64,000 nucleotides of DNA from positions 101,539 through 165,538 of the forward strand of contig DAIDJF010000003.1 of NCBI GenBank assembly GCA_027451525.1, in the 5' to 3' direction. Both the position numbers and the translations under genes were made by a program. Under the pieces are notes generated by a model. It saw only the letters and a list, made by a program, of their open reading frames with translations. It did not search any database and had not been told where the DNA came from. The stretch's first letter is position 1, and each line of letters opens with the position of its first letter. This document shows, piece by piece, positions 52,838 to 62,132 of the stretch. Source of the stretch: Ktedonobacterales bacterium. GTDB lineage: Bacteria; Chloroflexota; Ktedonobacteria; Ktedonobacterales; Ktedonobacteraceae.

Positions 52838-54991
52838 TCAGGCGTTCGGTCGCAGCGCGAGTGTTGCCATTAACTGTCCTTGTAGATAAGCTGTCAATGC
52901 TCCTGCTTCGCCCACAACAGGGTCAATATGTCCATCCCCATTGGTATCAACGCCATGATAGATCGCATCGGTTAATTGCGCGATCTCGTTAATCTGCGTG
53001 AGGTCGGTTGGATTATTTTTCAAATTGAGAGCATCTTGGTCGAGCATCGTTGCCCAGGATTTAATATTAGAGAGTGCAATATCCATCAAGGCGGCATGTT
53101 GACGCATAGCCGACGTTGCGTCTGGTTGGCTAATTGCCAGCGTCGCATGTTCTGCCGTTCCCGCTAGAAAGCCATTGCCCAATAACCCAAAGCCATCACC
53201 CGCGAACGTTGCTTGCGCCGGGCAACTTGCCGTCAATGGTTGATAATGCGCGCCATGAGAGCCTTCAATGATATCAAGCAGGCTTTGCGCCGTACAACTT
53301 ATTTGCGTGTAATCTTTACTTGCCGCAAGTTCTTGCAAGACATTGCCCTGAATAGCAAGTAGATGGGTTTGTTGCACCAATCCTACCAACATGCCCACCT
53401 GACCAGGAGTTCCAGGAAAGCTTACGAGCAGGTGCGTGATATGCGCAAACGATTGCGTAGGAAACGTGCCCGCGAAAACGACAGGGCCAACTGGTTGCTT
53501 TGGTGTACCACGCTCTAGCGTAATCTCTACAGTATCTCCTGGCGATAGCAGGTTTGGTCCCGCCGTTGCCGCACTCCCACCACTATACAGCAACGTGGCG
53601 TTTGAACCCGCTACCTTCAACGTACCTAATCCTGTCACTTGCTCATTGTCATTATTAATCAACCAGGCTTCATAATCATAACCAGCCTGCGGTGTGGTCA
53701 GCCCTTGCGTTGCAATAGAAAGAGAATCGGTTGTCCAGGGGATTTTATTCTGACTATCAAAGAACGTAACTTGCGCTGTAGAACTGACCGTTGAGGCACC
53801 GAGATGGAGAAAAACTGTCGCAATCCCCCCACCGACGAGCAACAAGAGCAATACACCCACAAGAATTGAGATCCGCATCGTACTCTTGCGGCGCATTTTA
53901 CGTTGTAAGGCAACTCGACGGGCATCGCGCTCGTTCGTCATTACTTCTTGCGTACCCGCAGTTGACACTGTTATAGGCAAAGGAGTTCGCAGTGCCGGTT
54001 CTATTGAAGCAGGCTTGGCGACACCATTGTTACCTTCAACAATGTCTATTCCCTGCACATTGCCTGTTTTAGGAACTATTTCTTGTTGGATGGACGATGA
54101 TGAATTGGCAATAAACGGCACACGGGTTCTATTATTTGGATCTACTACACGGTGATAAGCATTCGCAAAAGCTCCCGGATGATAGAAACGCTGCACAGGA
54201 TTTTTCGCCAGCGCGCGTGTGAGAATCGCAGAGAGACCTGGCGGGAGATCGCTCCGCTTCTGGCTTAAAGGGGGCACGGTTGTATAGAGGTGTTGCTGCG
54301 CAATTTCTTCTACCGTGGTGCCTGGAAAGACTGGTGTAGCGGTGAACATGTGATAGAGTACCGCTCCCAGACCGTAGACATCCGTAAAAGAGCCGAGCGG
54401 CTTATCAAGGATTTGCTCAGGCGCACTCCCCTCACCGACAACCGCTTGCATATGCGACACTCCCGTCTCACGAGATGACTCAAGCAGACTGGTTAGCCCA
54501 AGATTAGCGACAATAATCTGTCCATCCAGGCGCAGATAAATACAATCAATGGAAAGATTGCCATGCACCACGCCCTGTTGATGCGCATACTCTAAAACGG
54601 TGCAGATTTGGTCGAGATAACGTCCTGCCGTTATACCATCCATTGGACCGTTTTTCTCAATACGCGTACGCAATGAACGCATGGAAATATGTGGTGAGAC
54701 GAGAAAAGGGATACCACGGAAGACACCATAATCGACTATTGGCAACAAGTACGGATGCTGGAGATCTGCGATTTGACGCGCCTTGTACTGGAAGTTGGCA
54801 AAATATTCATCCCGGTTCCTTCCTTGAAGATGTGCAGCCAACAGGAAGACACGAATAAGATATTTTGCTGAGTCACCTTCACGTTGTGCTAGAAACATCG
54901 GGGCATAGGTATTTTTTTCAATATACTGTTCCAGCCGATAACGCCCAAATACCGAACCTAGAATTTTATCGAAAGGTTTTTGTTCAATCAT
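52838..54991 (-). CDS. Receptor-like pseudokinase with extracellular RskA-like region and EF-hand loop
   Basis: 717 residues. The N-terminal 285 residues have a Hanks kinase fold, but key residues are replaced. The glycine loop is missing (IEKNTYAPMF), the AIK lysine is Arg (LIRVF), HRD-K-N became HGNLSIDC, and DFG became NLG. GSAPEQIL and FTDVYGLGAVLYHMF keep the fold. It therefore probably binds rather than phosphorylates. A linker leads to a membrane helix (about 370-395). The outside part resembles the RskA anti-sigma fold (YEAWLINNDNEQVTGLGTL, about 440-515), then a helical domain containing DTNGDGHID (about 680-690), a calcium-binding EF-hand/dockerin-like loop. AGAGGT before ATG fixes the start. 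First gene of the 55-42 kb block. Confidence 0.85.
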   Translation of the reverse strand: MIEQKPFDKILGSVFGRYRLEQYIEKNTYAPMFLAQREGDSAKYLIRVFLLAAHLQGRNRDEYFANFQYKARQIADLQHPYLLPIVDYGVFRGIPFLVSPHISMRSLRTRIEKNGPMDGITAGRYLDQICTVLEYAHQQGVVHGNLSIDCIYLRLDGQIIVANLGLTSLLESSRETGVSHMQAVVGEGSAPEQILDKPLGSFTDVYGLGAVLYHMFTATPVFPGTTVEEIAQQHLYTTVPPLSQKRSDLPPGLSAILTRALAKNPVQRFYHPGAFANAYHRVVDPNNRTRVPFIANSSSSIQQEIVPKTGNVQGIDIVEGNNGVAKPASIEPALRTPLPITVSTAGTQEVMTNERDARRVALQRKMRRKSTMRISILVGVLLLLLVGGGIATVFLHLGASTVSSTAQVTFFDSQNKIPWTTDSLSIATQGLTTPQAGYDYEAWLINNDNEQVTGLGTLKVAGSNATLLYSGGSAATAGPNLLSPGDTVEITLERGTPKQPVGPVVFAGTFPTQSFAHITHLLVSFPGTPGQVGMLVGLVQQTHLLAIQGNVLQELAASKDYTQISCTAQSLLDIIEGSHGAHYQPLTASCPAQATFAGDGFGLLGNGFLAGTAEHATLAISQPDATSAMRQHAALMDIALSNIKSWATMLDQDALNLKNNPTDLTQINEIAQLTDAIYHGVDTNGDGHIDPVVGEAGALTAYLQGQLMATLALRPNA

Positions 54992-55335
54992 ACATACCTC
55001 TTATGCGCCCTCTATTGCGCACACACTACAGATACATAGGCTATATCCCCACTTTCTTCTTGCTATATTACCGCCCCGATACGCTATGATGTTCAAATTG
55101 ATCAGCTATATCTTACAACGATAATTCTCATTATAAGTAACATGCATTCTATAGAGTTAATTGATTTTTACATAACCATATTAATGTTATTATTGTAATA
55201 AGATGACTCTAAAAAATTTTTTCATCTTCTGTGCCGTTCTGTCAGGTTTTTATCATCTATAACATGGCTCAATCACAGCTCATTTTTGTGGTACCATAGA
55301 ACCAGTATCTTCTTAGTCACTAACAAAGGGTTTTC
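54992..55335. other. AT-rich divergent spacer
   Basis: 344 bases between the divergent pseudokinase and MFS genes. A possible extended -10 for the MFS gene is TGG-TACCAT near 55291. The part 55120-55230 is very AT-rich, with no dyad or coding frame I can support. Confidence 0.3.
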
Positions 55336-56571
55336 ATGAACACACTCGTCACTCCCAAACAGCAACGCATGTCGCCATCCATTCTTCGCATGAGTATCAC
55401 ACTAGCGTTTCTCACCTTTATTTTGATTGGCGCGAATGATGGAGCCTTTGGCGTCCTTTTACCTAATCTCCAGCAACAGTATCATGTCGACAAAGCGGTA
55501 ATCAGCCTCTTATTTCTCTGTGGTACACTTGGCTACTTCATTGCCTCGCTCAATAACGGTTTTCTGATGACCACATTAGGCAATCAACGTACCCTGATGC
55601 TCGGAACATTCCTCTTTATCTGTGGCGTGGGCATACTGATTCTTGTTCCCCCTTTCGCCCTCATTCTACTGGCGTTCTGCTTCATTGGCTGCGGAGCCGC
55701 AACGCTGGACGCTGGACTCAATTCGTATGTCGTGCAACTGCCCAATAGTACCGTTCAACTCAACTACCTGCACTTCTTCTATGGCATAGGTGCTCTACTC
55801 GGCCCCATTATCGCCTCTGCGATTCTAGCAATCCATTGGCATTGGAATATCACCTACATGCTTTGGAGCGCGTACAGTCTATTGATCTTGCTGGGCCTGG
55901 GCCTCTTTTTCCGCGAACGCACCAAAACAAGCACGATCAGTCAGCAAAATGAAGAAGCCACTGCGCAAGACCATCGGCTCTCCGTCACGCTTAAACGCCG
56001 CGTGGTCTGGATCGCGGCATTTTTTCTGCTCACGTATGTCGGAACAGAGGTCAGTATAGGCAACTGGAGCTACAGTTTTCTGACCGAGCAGCGGCAGAGC
56101 GTGCCCCTACTAGCTGGCTGGATAGTCAGTGGCTACTGGCTTGGCCTCTCGCTGGGACGCTTATTTATGGGGCACGTGGGAGCGCGCATCGGCAACCAAC
56201 GCCTGATTCAGCTGTGTTTAGCTGGCGTAGTAGTCGGCCTGTTGCTGCTCTGGCTGGTCCCCGTGCAGATCGTGGGTGCCTTCGGTCTCTGCCTGACAGG
56301 CTTTAGTCTGGGGCCAATCTTCCCGACCACCATCGCCCTCATGCCCTCATTTGTCTCACGACGCATGGTTCCTACAGCTATTGGCTTTCTTGCCAGCCTG
56401 GGCAGCATGGGAGCGGCATTCTTTCCCTGGCTGGCTGGCAACCTGGCGCAATATCTCGGCCTCTGGTCACTGCTGCCCTACGTCATCGTCTTAACTATCG
56501 TCATGTCTGGCCTCTGGTTCCTCTTGCAGAGGCAACCAACCGCAGATCAAGGCAACATGGCTGGCGAGTAA
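55336..56571 (+). CDS. Major facilitator superfamily transporter (FucP/YbjJ-like)
   Basis: 411 residues with 12 predicted membrane helices. The first helices read LAFLTFILIGANDGAFGVLLPNL, a pattern of the FucP/YbjJ (inner-membrane sugar/unknown) MFS branch. GRLFMGHVGARIGNQR matches the MFS loop 8-9 motif. A central cytoplasmic loop (about 195-215) is polar. The substrate is not predictable. No strong ribosome site (AAAGGG 7 bases before ATG). Monocistronic; a promoter for the next gene follows at 56586. Confidence 0.87.
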   Translation: MNTLVTPKQQRMSPSILRMSITLAFLTFILIGANDGAFGVLLPNLQQQYHVDKAVISLLFLCGTLGYFIASLNNGFLMTTLGNQRTLMLGTFLFICGVGILILVPPFALILLAFCFIGCGAATLDAGLNSYVVQLPNSTVQLNYLHFFYGIGALLGPIIASAILAIHWHWNITYMLWSAYSLLILLGLGLFFRERTKTSTISQQNEEATAQDHRLSVTLKRRVVWIAAFFLLTYVGTEVSIGNWSYSFLTEQRQSVPLLAGWIVSGYWLGLSLGRLFMGHVGARIGNQRLIQLCLAGVVVGLLLLWLVPVQIVGAFGLCLTGFSLGPIFPTTIALMPSFVSRRMVPTAIGFLASLGSMGAAFFPWLAGNLAQYLGLWSLLPYVIVLTIVMSGLWFLLQRQPTADQGNMAGE

Positions 56572-56585
56572 AGCAGGCCTCGCGC

Positions 56586-56614
56586 TTGTCCACAAGGAAC
56601 ACATCGGCTATAAT
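56586..56614 (+). promoter_or_regulatory. Promoter of the DUF402 gene
   Basis: TTGTCC (56586-56591), 17-base spacer, perfect TATAAT (56609-56614). Start near 56621, about 60 bases before ATG 56680. Confidence 0.7.
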
Positions 56615-56679
56615 TATAATAGCTCGTCAGCGTATGCACCACACATTCTTCATCAGAGAAAGGTTGAAAGGTCACAGGA

Positions 56680-57240
56680 ATGTTACTTGAGGCAAACATT
56701 CGGAAAATGCTGGTCAGCGGCGACCAATGGGCACGCTGGTCTGGCTACCACATTCCCGTTAGCGAAAAATACTTTGTGATCTGGACGCCAGCGGGCACAT
56801 CCATGCATTGGAAACCGGGGACTTGGGTTTCACACAAACATCAGCTCTCCTTCTTCTGGCCCGACGCCTGGTATACCATTCATGTTGGCTATAACCTGAA
56901 TGGTGGTTTTCAAAGCGGCTACTGTGATGTGGTACTGCCCAATTCTGACTACAGTAATCATGCAAGCGAACTGATCTACACCGACCTCTACGTCGATGTC
57001 GTGGTGCGCGAAGATTATAGCGTGTATACTAAAGATCACGAGGTTTTTGCGCGCGCGGCCCAACGCTATCCCGTCGTCGCCCAGGCTAGCAAGCAATCTT
57101 TTGAGGTGCTCGACTGGCTAGAAGAGCACGCAAAACAGTGGACAGGCCCCTTCACGGTCATTCCGCGCCAACTTCCACGTGTGGACTTTGAGCAGATGAG
57201 TCCCGAAGAGGCTAGCGCAAGCTTACAAGCACTCCACTAA
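56680..57240 (+). CDS. DUF402/FomD-like nucleotide phosphatase-family protein
   Basis: 186 residues. DUF402 pattern: WYTIHVGYNLNGGFQSGYCDVVLP, then ELIYTDLYVDVVVREDYSVYTKDHEVF. The conserved acidic residues (DLY-D, D-E) and YCDV form the metal/phosphate site seen in FomD and the S. aureus nucleoside di/triphosphatase. It probably hydrolyses nucleoside phosphates or a related anhydride; this is inferred from family. Strong promoter at 56586. Followed 43 bases later by a small uncharacterised ORF. Confidence 0.82.
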   Translation: MLLEANIRKMLVSGDQWARWSGYHIPVSEKYFVIWTPAGTSMHWKPGTWVSHKHQLSFFWPDAWYTIHVGYNLNGGFQSGYCDVVLPNSDYSNHASELIYTDLYVDVVVREDYSVYTKDHEVFARAAQRYPVVAQASKQSFEVLDWLEEHAKQWTGPFTVIPRQLPRVDFEQMSPEEASASLQALH

Positions 57241-57283
57241 CAGATGTAACACTACGTGGATAGATGGGATAGCCAAAACGCCT

Positions 57284-57535
57284 ATGTTACCGGAAACCGT
57301 TATTCATGACCTGCATCACGTTGGTATCAATGAACAGGGTGAGGTCGCGTTACGCGAGGCGTTAGAAGAGCGTGTAGAGACCTATACACTCATCCGTCTC
57401 GCTCCCTGGCCCGCGCGCCGTTGGAAATGCCGCTATCGCCTGATGATGGGAGCGGATTTCTACGACGCGCAAACTCCCGCAGAAGCCTATGCCCTGGCCC
57501 TGCTCGCCTTGCTAAAATCTGCACCAGGAGAATAA
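57284..57535 (+). CDS. Small uncharacterised protein
   Basis: 83 residues, not recognised. It has a normal amino-acid mix, two Trp residues in APWPARRWKCRYRL, and an Ala/Leu-rich C-terminal helix (PAEAYALALLALL). There is no signal peptide or membrane helix. It lies 43 bases after the DUF402 gene with no clear ribosome site, and before a gap of about 160 bases and panD. Coding character looks similar to its neighbours, but the ORF could be spurious. Confidence 0.5.
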   Translation: MLPETVIHDLHHVGINEQGEVALREALEERVETYTLIRLAPWPARRWKCRYRLMMGADFYDAQTPAEAYALALLALLKSAPGE

Positions 57536-57693
57536 AACCCTACATTATAACAACCATGTTCCCATTTTGCGCGTTGCATCGTTTAGTATAGTGTACAGGG
57601 TAACAACCGCTTATTACCCTGCATAGCATGGTGAGTATACGGCTCATCTTGCACGTTTCCGTCAATCTGTTCAGGAAAGGAACCTTATATCTC

Positions 57694-58122
57694 ATGCTGC
57701 GTACCATGTGCAAAGGAAAAATTCATCGTGCTACCGTCACCCAGGCAAATCTGAACTACATCGGCAGTATCACTATTGATCAGGACCTGCTGGATGCTGC
57801 CAACATCTATGCCTATGAGAAGGTACAGGTCGTCAATGTCACCAATGGCGCGCGCCTGGAAACCTATACCATCGCGGGCGAACGTGGCTCCGGCGTCATC
57901 TGTCTCAACGGTGCGGCTGCTCGTCTGACCTCCGAGGGCGATATCGTAATTATCATTAGTTACGCGCAATATACAGAAGAAGAAATCCGTTCTCTCGTCC
58001 CGCAAATTGTCTTTGTGGATGCCGAGAATCGTCTGGTTGAAAAGAAAGATGTGCCCTTAATCGAAATGCTACCTGTATCGACCGCTGAAGTTATGCCCGA
58101 AGTCGAAGTGATGTTCTCCTAA
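57694..58122 (+). CDS. panD: Aspartate 1-decarboxylase proenzyme
   Basis: 142 residues. The E. coli register is kept exactly from this start: K9 and the self-cleavage site G24-S25 in NYIGSITID, which generates the pyruvoyl cofactor. NGAAARL also matches. It makes beta-alanine for pantothenate and CoA. The C-terminus (about 15 residues longer than E. coli PanD) is acidic. ATG 57694 is chosen over the ORF start at 57628 because of this alignment, with AGGAAAGGA about 12 bases upstream. No panB or panC nearby. Confidence 0.96.
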   Translation: MLRTMCKGKIHRATVTQANLNYIGSITIDQDLLDAANIYAYEKVQVVNVTNGARLETYTIAGERGSGVICLNGAAARLTSEGDIVIIISYAQYTEEEIRSLVPQIVFVDAENRLVEKKDVPLIEMLPVSTAEVMPEVEVMFS

Positions 58123-58144
58123 GCATACACGCTTCGCGTAGTTT

Positions 58145-58173
58145 TTTCATTCGACCAGCCTGGTTGAATGAAA
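58145..58173. other. Hairpin after panD
   Basis: TTTCATTCGACCA (58145-58157) pairs with TGGTTGAATGAAA (58161-58173), a 13-bp stem with one G-T wobble and loop GCC. The T run (58142-58147) precedes rather than follows it, so its role as a terminator is uncertain. Confidence 0.35.
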
Positions 58174-58328
58174 GCTGCGTACCCCCAACCTACCAAACGT
58201 TTGTAAGTCTCTCCCTACTTCTTTCCATTCTTACCACCGACTGCGCAAATTTCCAGCTCTACCATATGCCAACATATGAACAGGCGTGATACCATGTTGA
58301 TAAATACGCTTGAGGAGAAGTCTGCCTA

Positions 58329-59300
58329 ATGGGAATTGCTCTAATTGTTCATGGTGGGGCGGGTGCTATCACACCAGACCGCTTTGAAGCGGCGCAAGAG
58401 GGTTGCCGCGAGGCGGCACGCATCGGCTGGCATAAGCTACAAGAAGGCCATCGCGCGCTTGACGCTGTTGAGGCGGCGGTGCGCATTCTTGAGGATAATC
58501 CAAATTTTAACGCGGGTACAGGCTCTTGTCTGACGGCTGAAGGCAACATCGAGATGGATGCGGGCATTATGGAAGGCCACACGTTGCGCGTCGGAGCGAT
58601 TGCCAACGTGGAACGCATCAAAAATCCGATCACGCTAGCGCGGCGCGTCCTGGAGAGTCCTCATGTGTTACTCGTCGGACGCGGTGCGCAGATATTCGCG
58701 CGCGAACATAACATCCATCTCTGTCGTCGCCAGGACCTGCTCACCGAACGCCAACAGGCCAACTGGCAACGCGCTCATGCTGAACATACTGCCCGTATGC
58801 AAGAAAAACACGGCACGGAGCCAATCTACTATCGGACCCAACTTGGCTCAACCTCCCCTGCAACACCAACAGATCACATAGAGGATAGCGACGAAAAGCA
58901 CGGCACAGTTGGCGCGGTGGCAATAGATACCTTTGGCACTCTGGCAGCGGCAACCTCGACAGGCGGCATCGTCTACAAATATCCCGGTCGTATCGGCGAC
59001 TCGCCTCTAGTCGGTGCAGGCTTCTATGCCGATGAACAGTCCGCAATCTCCTGCACTGGCTACGGTGAGGATTTCACGCGCCTGCTGATCGCCAAACGCG
59101 CCGCCGATTTCGTGGCCCGTGGCATGAATGCACGCGCCGCCGCAGAAGCTGCCATTGCCGTGCTAGGAGCAAAAGCCACAGGCACAGGTGGTCTGATTGT
59201 TGTAGATCACATGGGTAACGTCGGCTTCTCCTGGAATAGCGAACATATGGCATATGCCTATATGATGCAAGATATGCCAGATGTGGTTACAGGTGTGTAA
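58329..59300 (+). CDS. Isoaspartyl peptidase/L-asparaginase (Ntn-hydrolase family)
   Basis: 323 residues. N-terminal VHGGAGAI, ALDAVEAAVRILEDNPNFNAGTGSCL and EMDAGIMEG belong to the type 2 asparaginase alpha subunit. The predicted autocleavage nucleophile is Thr in EKHGTVGAVAID, with ATSTGG and GRIGDSPLVGAGFYAD downstream. It removes isoAsp from damaged proteins and peptides. AGGAGAA before ATG. Followed 15 bases later by mazG, likely one operon. Confidence 0.93.
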   Translation: MGIALIVHGGAGAITPDRFEAAQEGCREAARIGWHKLQEGHRALDAVEAAVRILEDNPNFNAGTGSCLTAEGNIEMDAGIMEGHTLRVGAIANVERIKNPITLARRVLESPHVLLVGRGAQIFAREHNIHLCRRQDLLTERQQANWQRAHAEHTARMQEKHGTEPIYYRTQLGSTSPATPTDHIEDSDEKHGTVGAVAIDTFGTLAAATSTGGIVYKYPGRIGDSPLVGAGFYADEQSAISCTGYGEDFTRLLIAKRAADFVARGMNARAAAEAAIAVLGAKATGTGGLIVVDHMGNVGFSWNSEHMAYAYMMQDMPDVVTGV

Positions 59301-59315
59301 GAGAAAGCAAGACAC

Positions 59316-59651
59316 ATGAGAACGCTGAACGATGTGCAACGCGAAATTGACCAACTGATCCGTGAAGAGTGGCATAGCCATTACTGGTCGCCACTCGCCA
59401 GTCTCGCCCGCCTGACCGAAGAGGTGGGCGAACTGGCGCGCGAGATCAACCACAGCTACGGCGAGAAACCCAAGAAAGCGGGCGAAGGGGGCGATATTGC
59501 CTCCGAGATGGGCGATATCCTCTTCATCCTCGCCTCGCTCGCCAACTCAATTGGCGTTGATCTAGACACAGCCTTTGAGCAAGTAATGGCAAAATACCAG
59601 CAACGCGACGCCAAACGCTGGACACCAGACGAAGCTAAACAAGAAGAATAA
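59316..59651 (+). CDS. MazG-like nucleoside triphosphate pyrophosphohydrolase
   Basis: 111 residues, the single-domain (YpjD-like) type. The metal-binding EE-x-ExxxE pattern appears as RLTEEVGELAREI, and SEMGDILFILASLAN supplies the E-x-x-D. It cleaves NTPs, likely housecleaning non-canonical nucleotides, by alpha-helical four-helix bundle chemistry. Cotranscribed with the isoaspartyl peptidase (15-base gap). A hairpin ends the unit. Confidence 0.9.
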   Translation: MRTLNDVQREIDQLIREEWHSHYWSPLASLARLTEEVGELAREINHSYGEKPKKAGEGGDIASEMGDILFILASLANSIGVDLDTAFEQVMAKYQQRDAKRWTPDEAKQEE

Positions 59652-59672
59652 ATAGTCCTCAAAAATGCAGCG

Positions 59673-59704
59673 GGGCGGGCTGATCCCCATAATCAGTCCC
59701 GCCC
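59673..59704. terminator. Bidirectional hairpin between mazG and the fad operon
   Basis: GGGCGGG (59673-59679) and CTGAT (59680-59684) pair with ATCAG (59692-59696) and CCCGCCC (59698-59704), with one bulged T and a 7-base loop. Both genes end here convergently. No T tract, so efficiency is uncertain. Confidence 0.5.
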
Positions 59705-59742
59705 GCACGCTGCTGGCACCCACCAAAGCGGCACAGCGCGCG

Positions 59743-62130
59743 CTAGTTGCGCAGCGGCTTGCCAGTCATTAATATCGCTTGCATGCGCTCCTGCGTCTTC
59801 TCCGTACCGCACAGGCTCAGGAAAGCCTCACGCTCCAGGTCGAGCACCTGCTGCTCCGTCATTGGCGTGACGTGCGAGGTCTCTCCACCTGTTAATACGT
59901 TGGCAAGGTGACGCCCGATGACCGCGTCGTGCTCGCTAATCTTGCCCAGGTCCAGCATGTTGTCAATCTGCTGCTCCAAGACCAGACGCGCACCCGCTCC
60001 TGGCAATAACAACATTTGCGGCTGCACAGGTTTCCATGTGCCAGCTTCCTTCGCCTCTGCCAATTTCAAGGCGTCGGCCTTCGCGTCACGCAAGAGCAGT
60101 TCGCGATTGACCGTCACGGCGTCGGTCTTGCGCAGGAAACGTAGCTCCTGGGCCTCTGTCGCGCTGGTCGAAACCGTGGCGAACGAGATCGTCTCAAAGG
60201 CTTTGCGTGACGGTGTGAATGGTCCGCCCGTCTTGCGCGCCATCTGTGACTCCACGCTCGCTCCCTGGCGCAGCAGCAGTTCTTTACAACCGCCACCCGC
60301 TGGTATCAGGCCAACGCCCACTTCGACCAGACCGATATACGACTCAGCCGCCGCGCGCGTATGGTTGCAGTGCATGATGATCTCACAACCACCGCCGAGA
60401 GCGCGTCCCGCCGGAGCCGCGACTATCGGTATTGGGCTATATTTGAGCATCTGGTGCGCCTGCTGTAGCCCATTGATCGCGTCCTCCAGCATTTTCCACT
60501 CGCCCTGACGCGCTCCCATCAGCACAAGGAACAGGTTTGCACCCGCAGAGAAGTCAGCCGCTTCGTTGCCGATAACCAGGGCGCGGAACTGCTTCTGGCC
60601 CTCCTCAACGGCGTAACGCATCATCTCGATAATGCCCTCGTCAATCGAGTTCATCTTGGTATGGAACTCGATACAGCCGATGCCATCACCCAAGTCGATC
60701 AGCGCGGCAGAACCGTTGTCACGCACAACTTTGTTGCCTGTTTTTAACGCCTCAAGAGCAATGACGCCCGGCGGCACGGGAACGGGTCTATAGTTGTTGC
60801 TTTTGAAATCGAAGTACTGGCGATTGCCCGTTGTCCCGATATAGAACGTGCCTTGGCCCTGCGTTTTGACGCGCTGCACCAGTTCTGGCAGTTCGCGGCC
60901 AGCGAAGACCTTTTCCAGCGTGGCGGGATGCTGCAAGAGCACGTCCCACACCTCGAAGCTGCCCAGGTCGAAATTGAAACCCCAACGCATTGCATTATCT
61001 ATATCAACGATGCTCTCAGCTATCTCTTGCGCACGATTGGCGGAATAAATCAGCGAATCTGCCGTTGTTTCGCGCGCGAACTGGCTGGCTCGGTCATCAC
61101 CATCTAACACGGCAAGCATACGCTGCACGGGGTCGCTGATGTTGCGCGCATTGCCGAGCGAGGGATAGCGCACTTTTTGCTGAGCTTCGTATTCAAGCGT
61201 CTTGAGGTTTAGCTCAAGAATAGTTGACTCGCCCTCTGCATTTTTGACGCGCTTGTAGAAGCCCTGACCCGTCTTCTCGCCCAACAGCTTACGTTCAAGC
61301 ATCGTGCGTACCAGTTCAGGCAATTGGAATACAGCGCGCTGCTCGTCATTGGGGGCGTTCTCGTAAAGATTTGTCGAGACATGCGCGGTCGTGTCCAGAC
61401 CGGAGAGGTCGCTGGTGCGGAAAAGGGCGGACTTGGGGCGTCCCATGTTCGGTCCCAGAATCGCGTCCGCCTCGCCAACAGTATAGCCCTCGTCCAATAC
61501 ACGTTTCAGAGCGGCCATGAAGCCGTAGACGCCGATGCGGTTGGCGATAAAGTTTGGCGTGTCTTTGCAGAGCACGACGCCTTTGCCCAGTACCTCGCTG
61601 GCGAATTCCTGCATAAAGGTCATTAATGCCGGGTCGGTATCAGCGCAAGGCACGATTTCCAACAGGCGCATATAACGCACGGGATTGAAGAAGTGCGTAA
61701 TCAGGAAGTGCTTGCGGAATGTCTCACTGCGCCCCTCGACAAGCATGTGTGCAGGAAGACCAGAAGTATTTGAGGTAATAATCGCGTGTGGCGACAGGTA
61801 CTGCTCGATACGCGTGTAGAGGTCGTGTTTGATATCGAGCCGTTCAATCACAGCCTCGATAACCCAATCCACATCGGCAAGCGATTTGAGATCATCTTCG
61901 ACGTTGCCGATTGTGACCAGTGACGCGGCGCGCTTGCTATAAAACGAGGCAGGGCGCGACTTGAGCGTTTTTTCCAGGCCAGTGCGCGCGATCACGTTGC
62001 GGTCGGTCGCGCCCTGAGGCACGATATCCAGCAGGAGGCTGGGAATGCCGACGTTGGCGAGATGAGCCGCGATTGCTGCACCCATCACGCCTGCACCCAG
62101 CACGGCGGCTTTGCGAATCTTGTACGTCAT
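59743..62130 (-). CDS. fadN: FadN-type fused 3-hydroxyacyl-CoA dehydrogenase/enoyl-CoA hydratase
   Basis: 795 residues in the B. subtilis FadN order: dehydrogenase first, hydratase last. The N-terminus GAGVMGAAIAAHLANVG binds NAD. SNTSGLPAHML and HFFNPVRYMRLLEIVP mark the 3HCDH fold (catalytic His and Glu region), about 10-300. The second 3HCDH part runs to about 450. The ECH domain (about 500-700) has FSAGANLFLVL and GGGCEIIMHC, the oxyanion-hole GG-C pattern. It hydrates trans-2-enoyl-CoA and oxidises the 3-hydroxy product in beta-oxidation. ATG 62130 lies 2 bases after the thiolase stop, GAGAGG upstream; the ORF extension to 62184 is rejected. Confidence 0.92.
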   Translation of the reverse strand: MTYKIRKAAVLGAGVMGAAIAAHLANVGIPSLLLDIVPQGATDRNVIARTGLEKTLKSRPASFYSKRAASLVTIGNVEDDLKSLADVDWVIEAVIERLDIKHDLYTRIEQYLSPHAIITSNTSGLPAHMLVEGRSETFRKHFLITHFFNPVRYMRLLEIVPCADTDPALMTFMQEFASEVLGKGVVLCKDTPNFIANRIGVYGFMAALKRVLDEGYTVGEADAILGPNMGRPKSALFRTSDLSGLDTTAHVSTNLYENAPNDEQRAVFQLPELVRTMLERKLLGEKTGQGFYKRVKNAEGESTILELNLKTLEYEAQQKVRYPSLGNARNISDPVQRMLAVLDGDDRASQFARETTADSLIYSANRAQEIAESIVDIDNAMRWGFNFDLGSFEVWDVLLQHPATLEKVFAGRELPELVQRVKTQGQGTFYIGTTGNRQYFDFKSNNYRPVPVPPGVIALEALKTGNKVVRDNGSAALIDLGDGIGCIEFHTKMNSIDEGIIEMMRYAVEEGQKQFRALVIGNEAADFSAGANLFLVLMGARQGEWKMLEDAINGLQQAHQMLKYSPIPIVAAPAGRALGGGCEIIMHCNHTRAAAESYIGLVEVGVGLIPAGGGCKELLLRQGASVESQMARKTGGPFTPSRKAFETISFATVSTSATEAQELRFLRKTDAVTVNRELLLRDAKADALKLAEAKEAGTWKPVQPQMLLLPGAGARLVLEQQIDNMLDLGKISEHDAVIGRHLANVLTGGETSHVTPMTEQQVLDLEREAFLSLCGTEKTQERMQAILMTGKPLRN

Positions 62131-62132
62131 GG

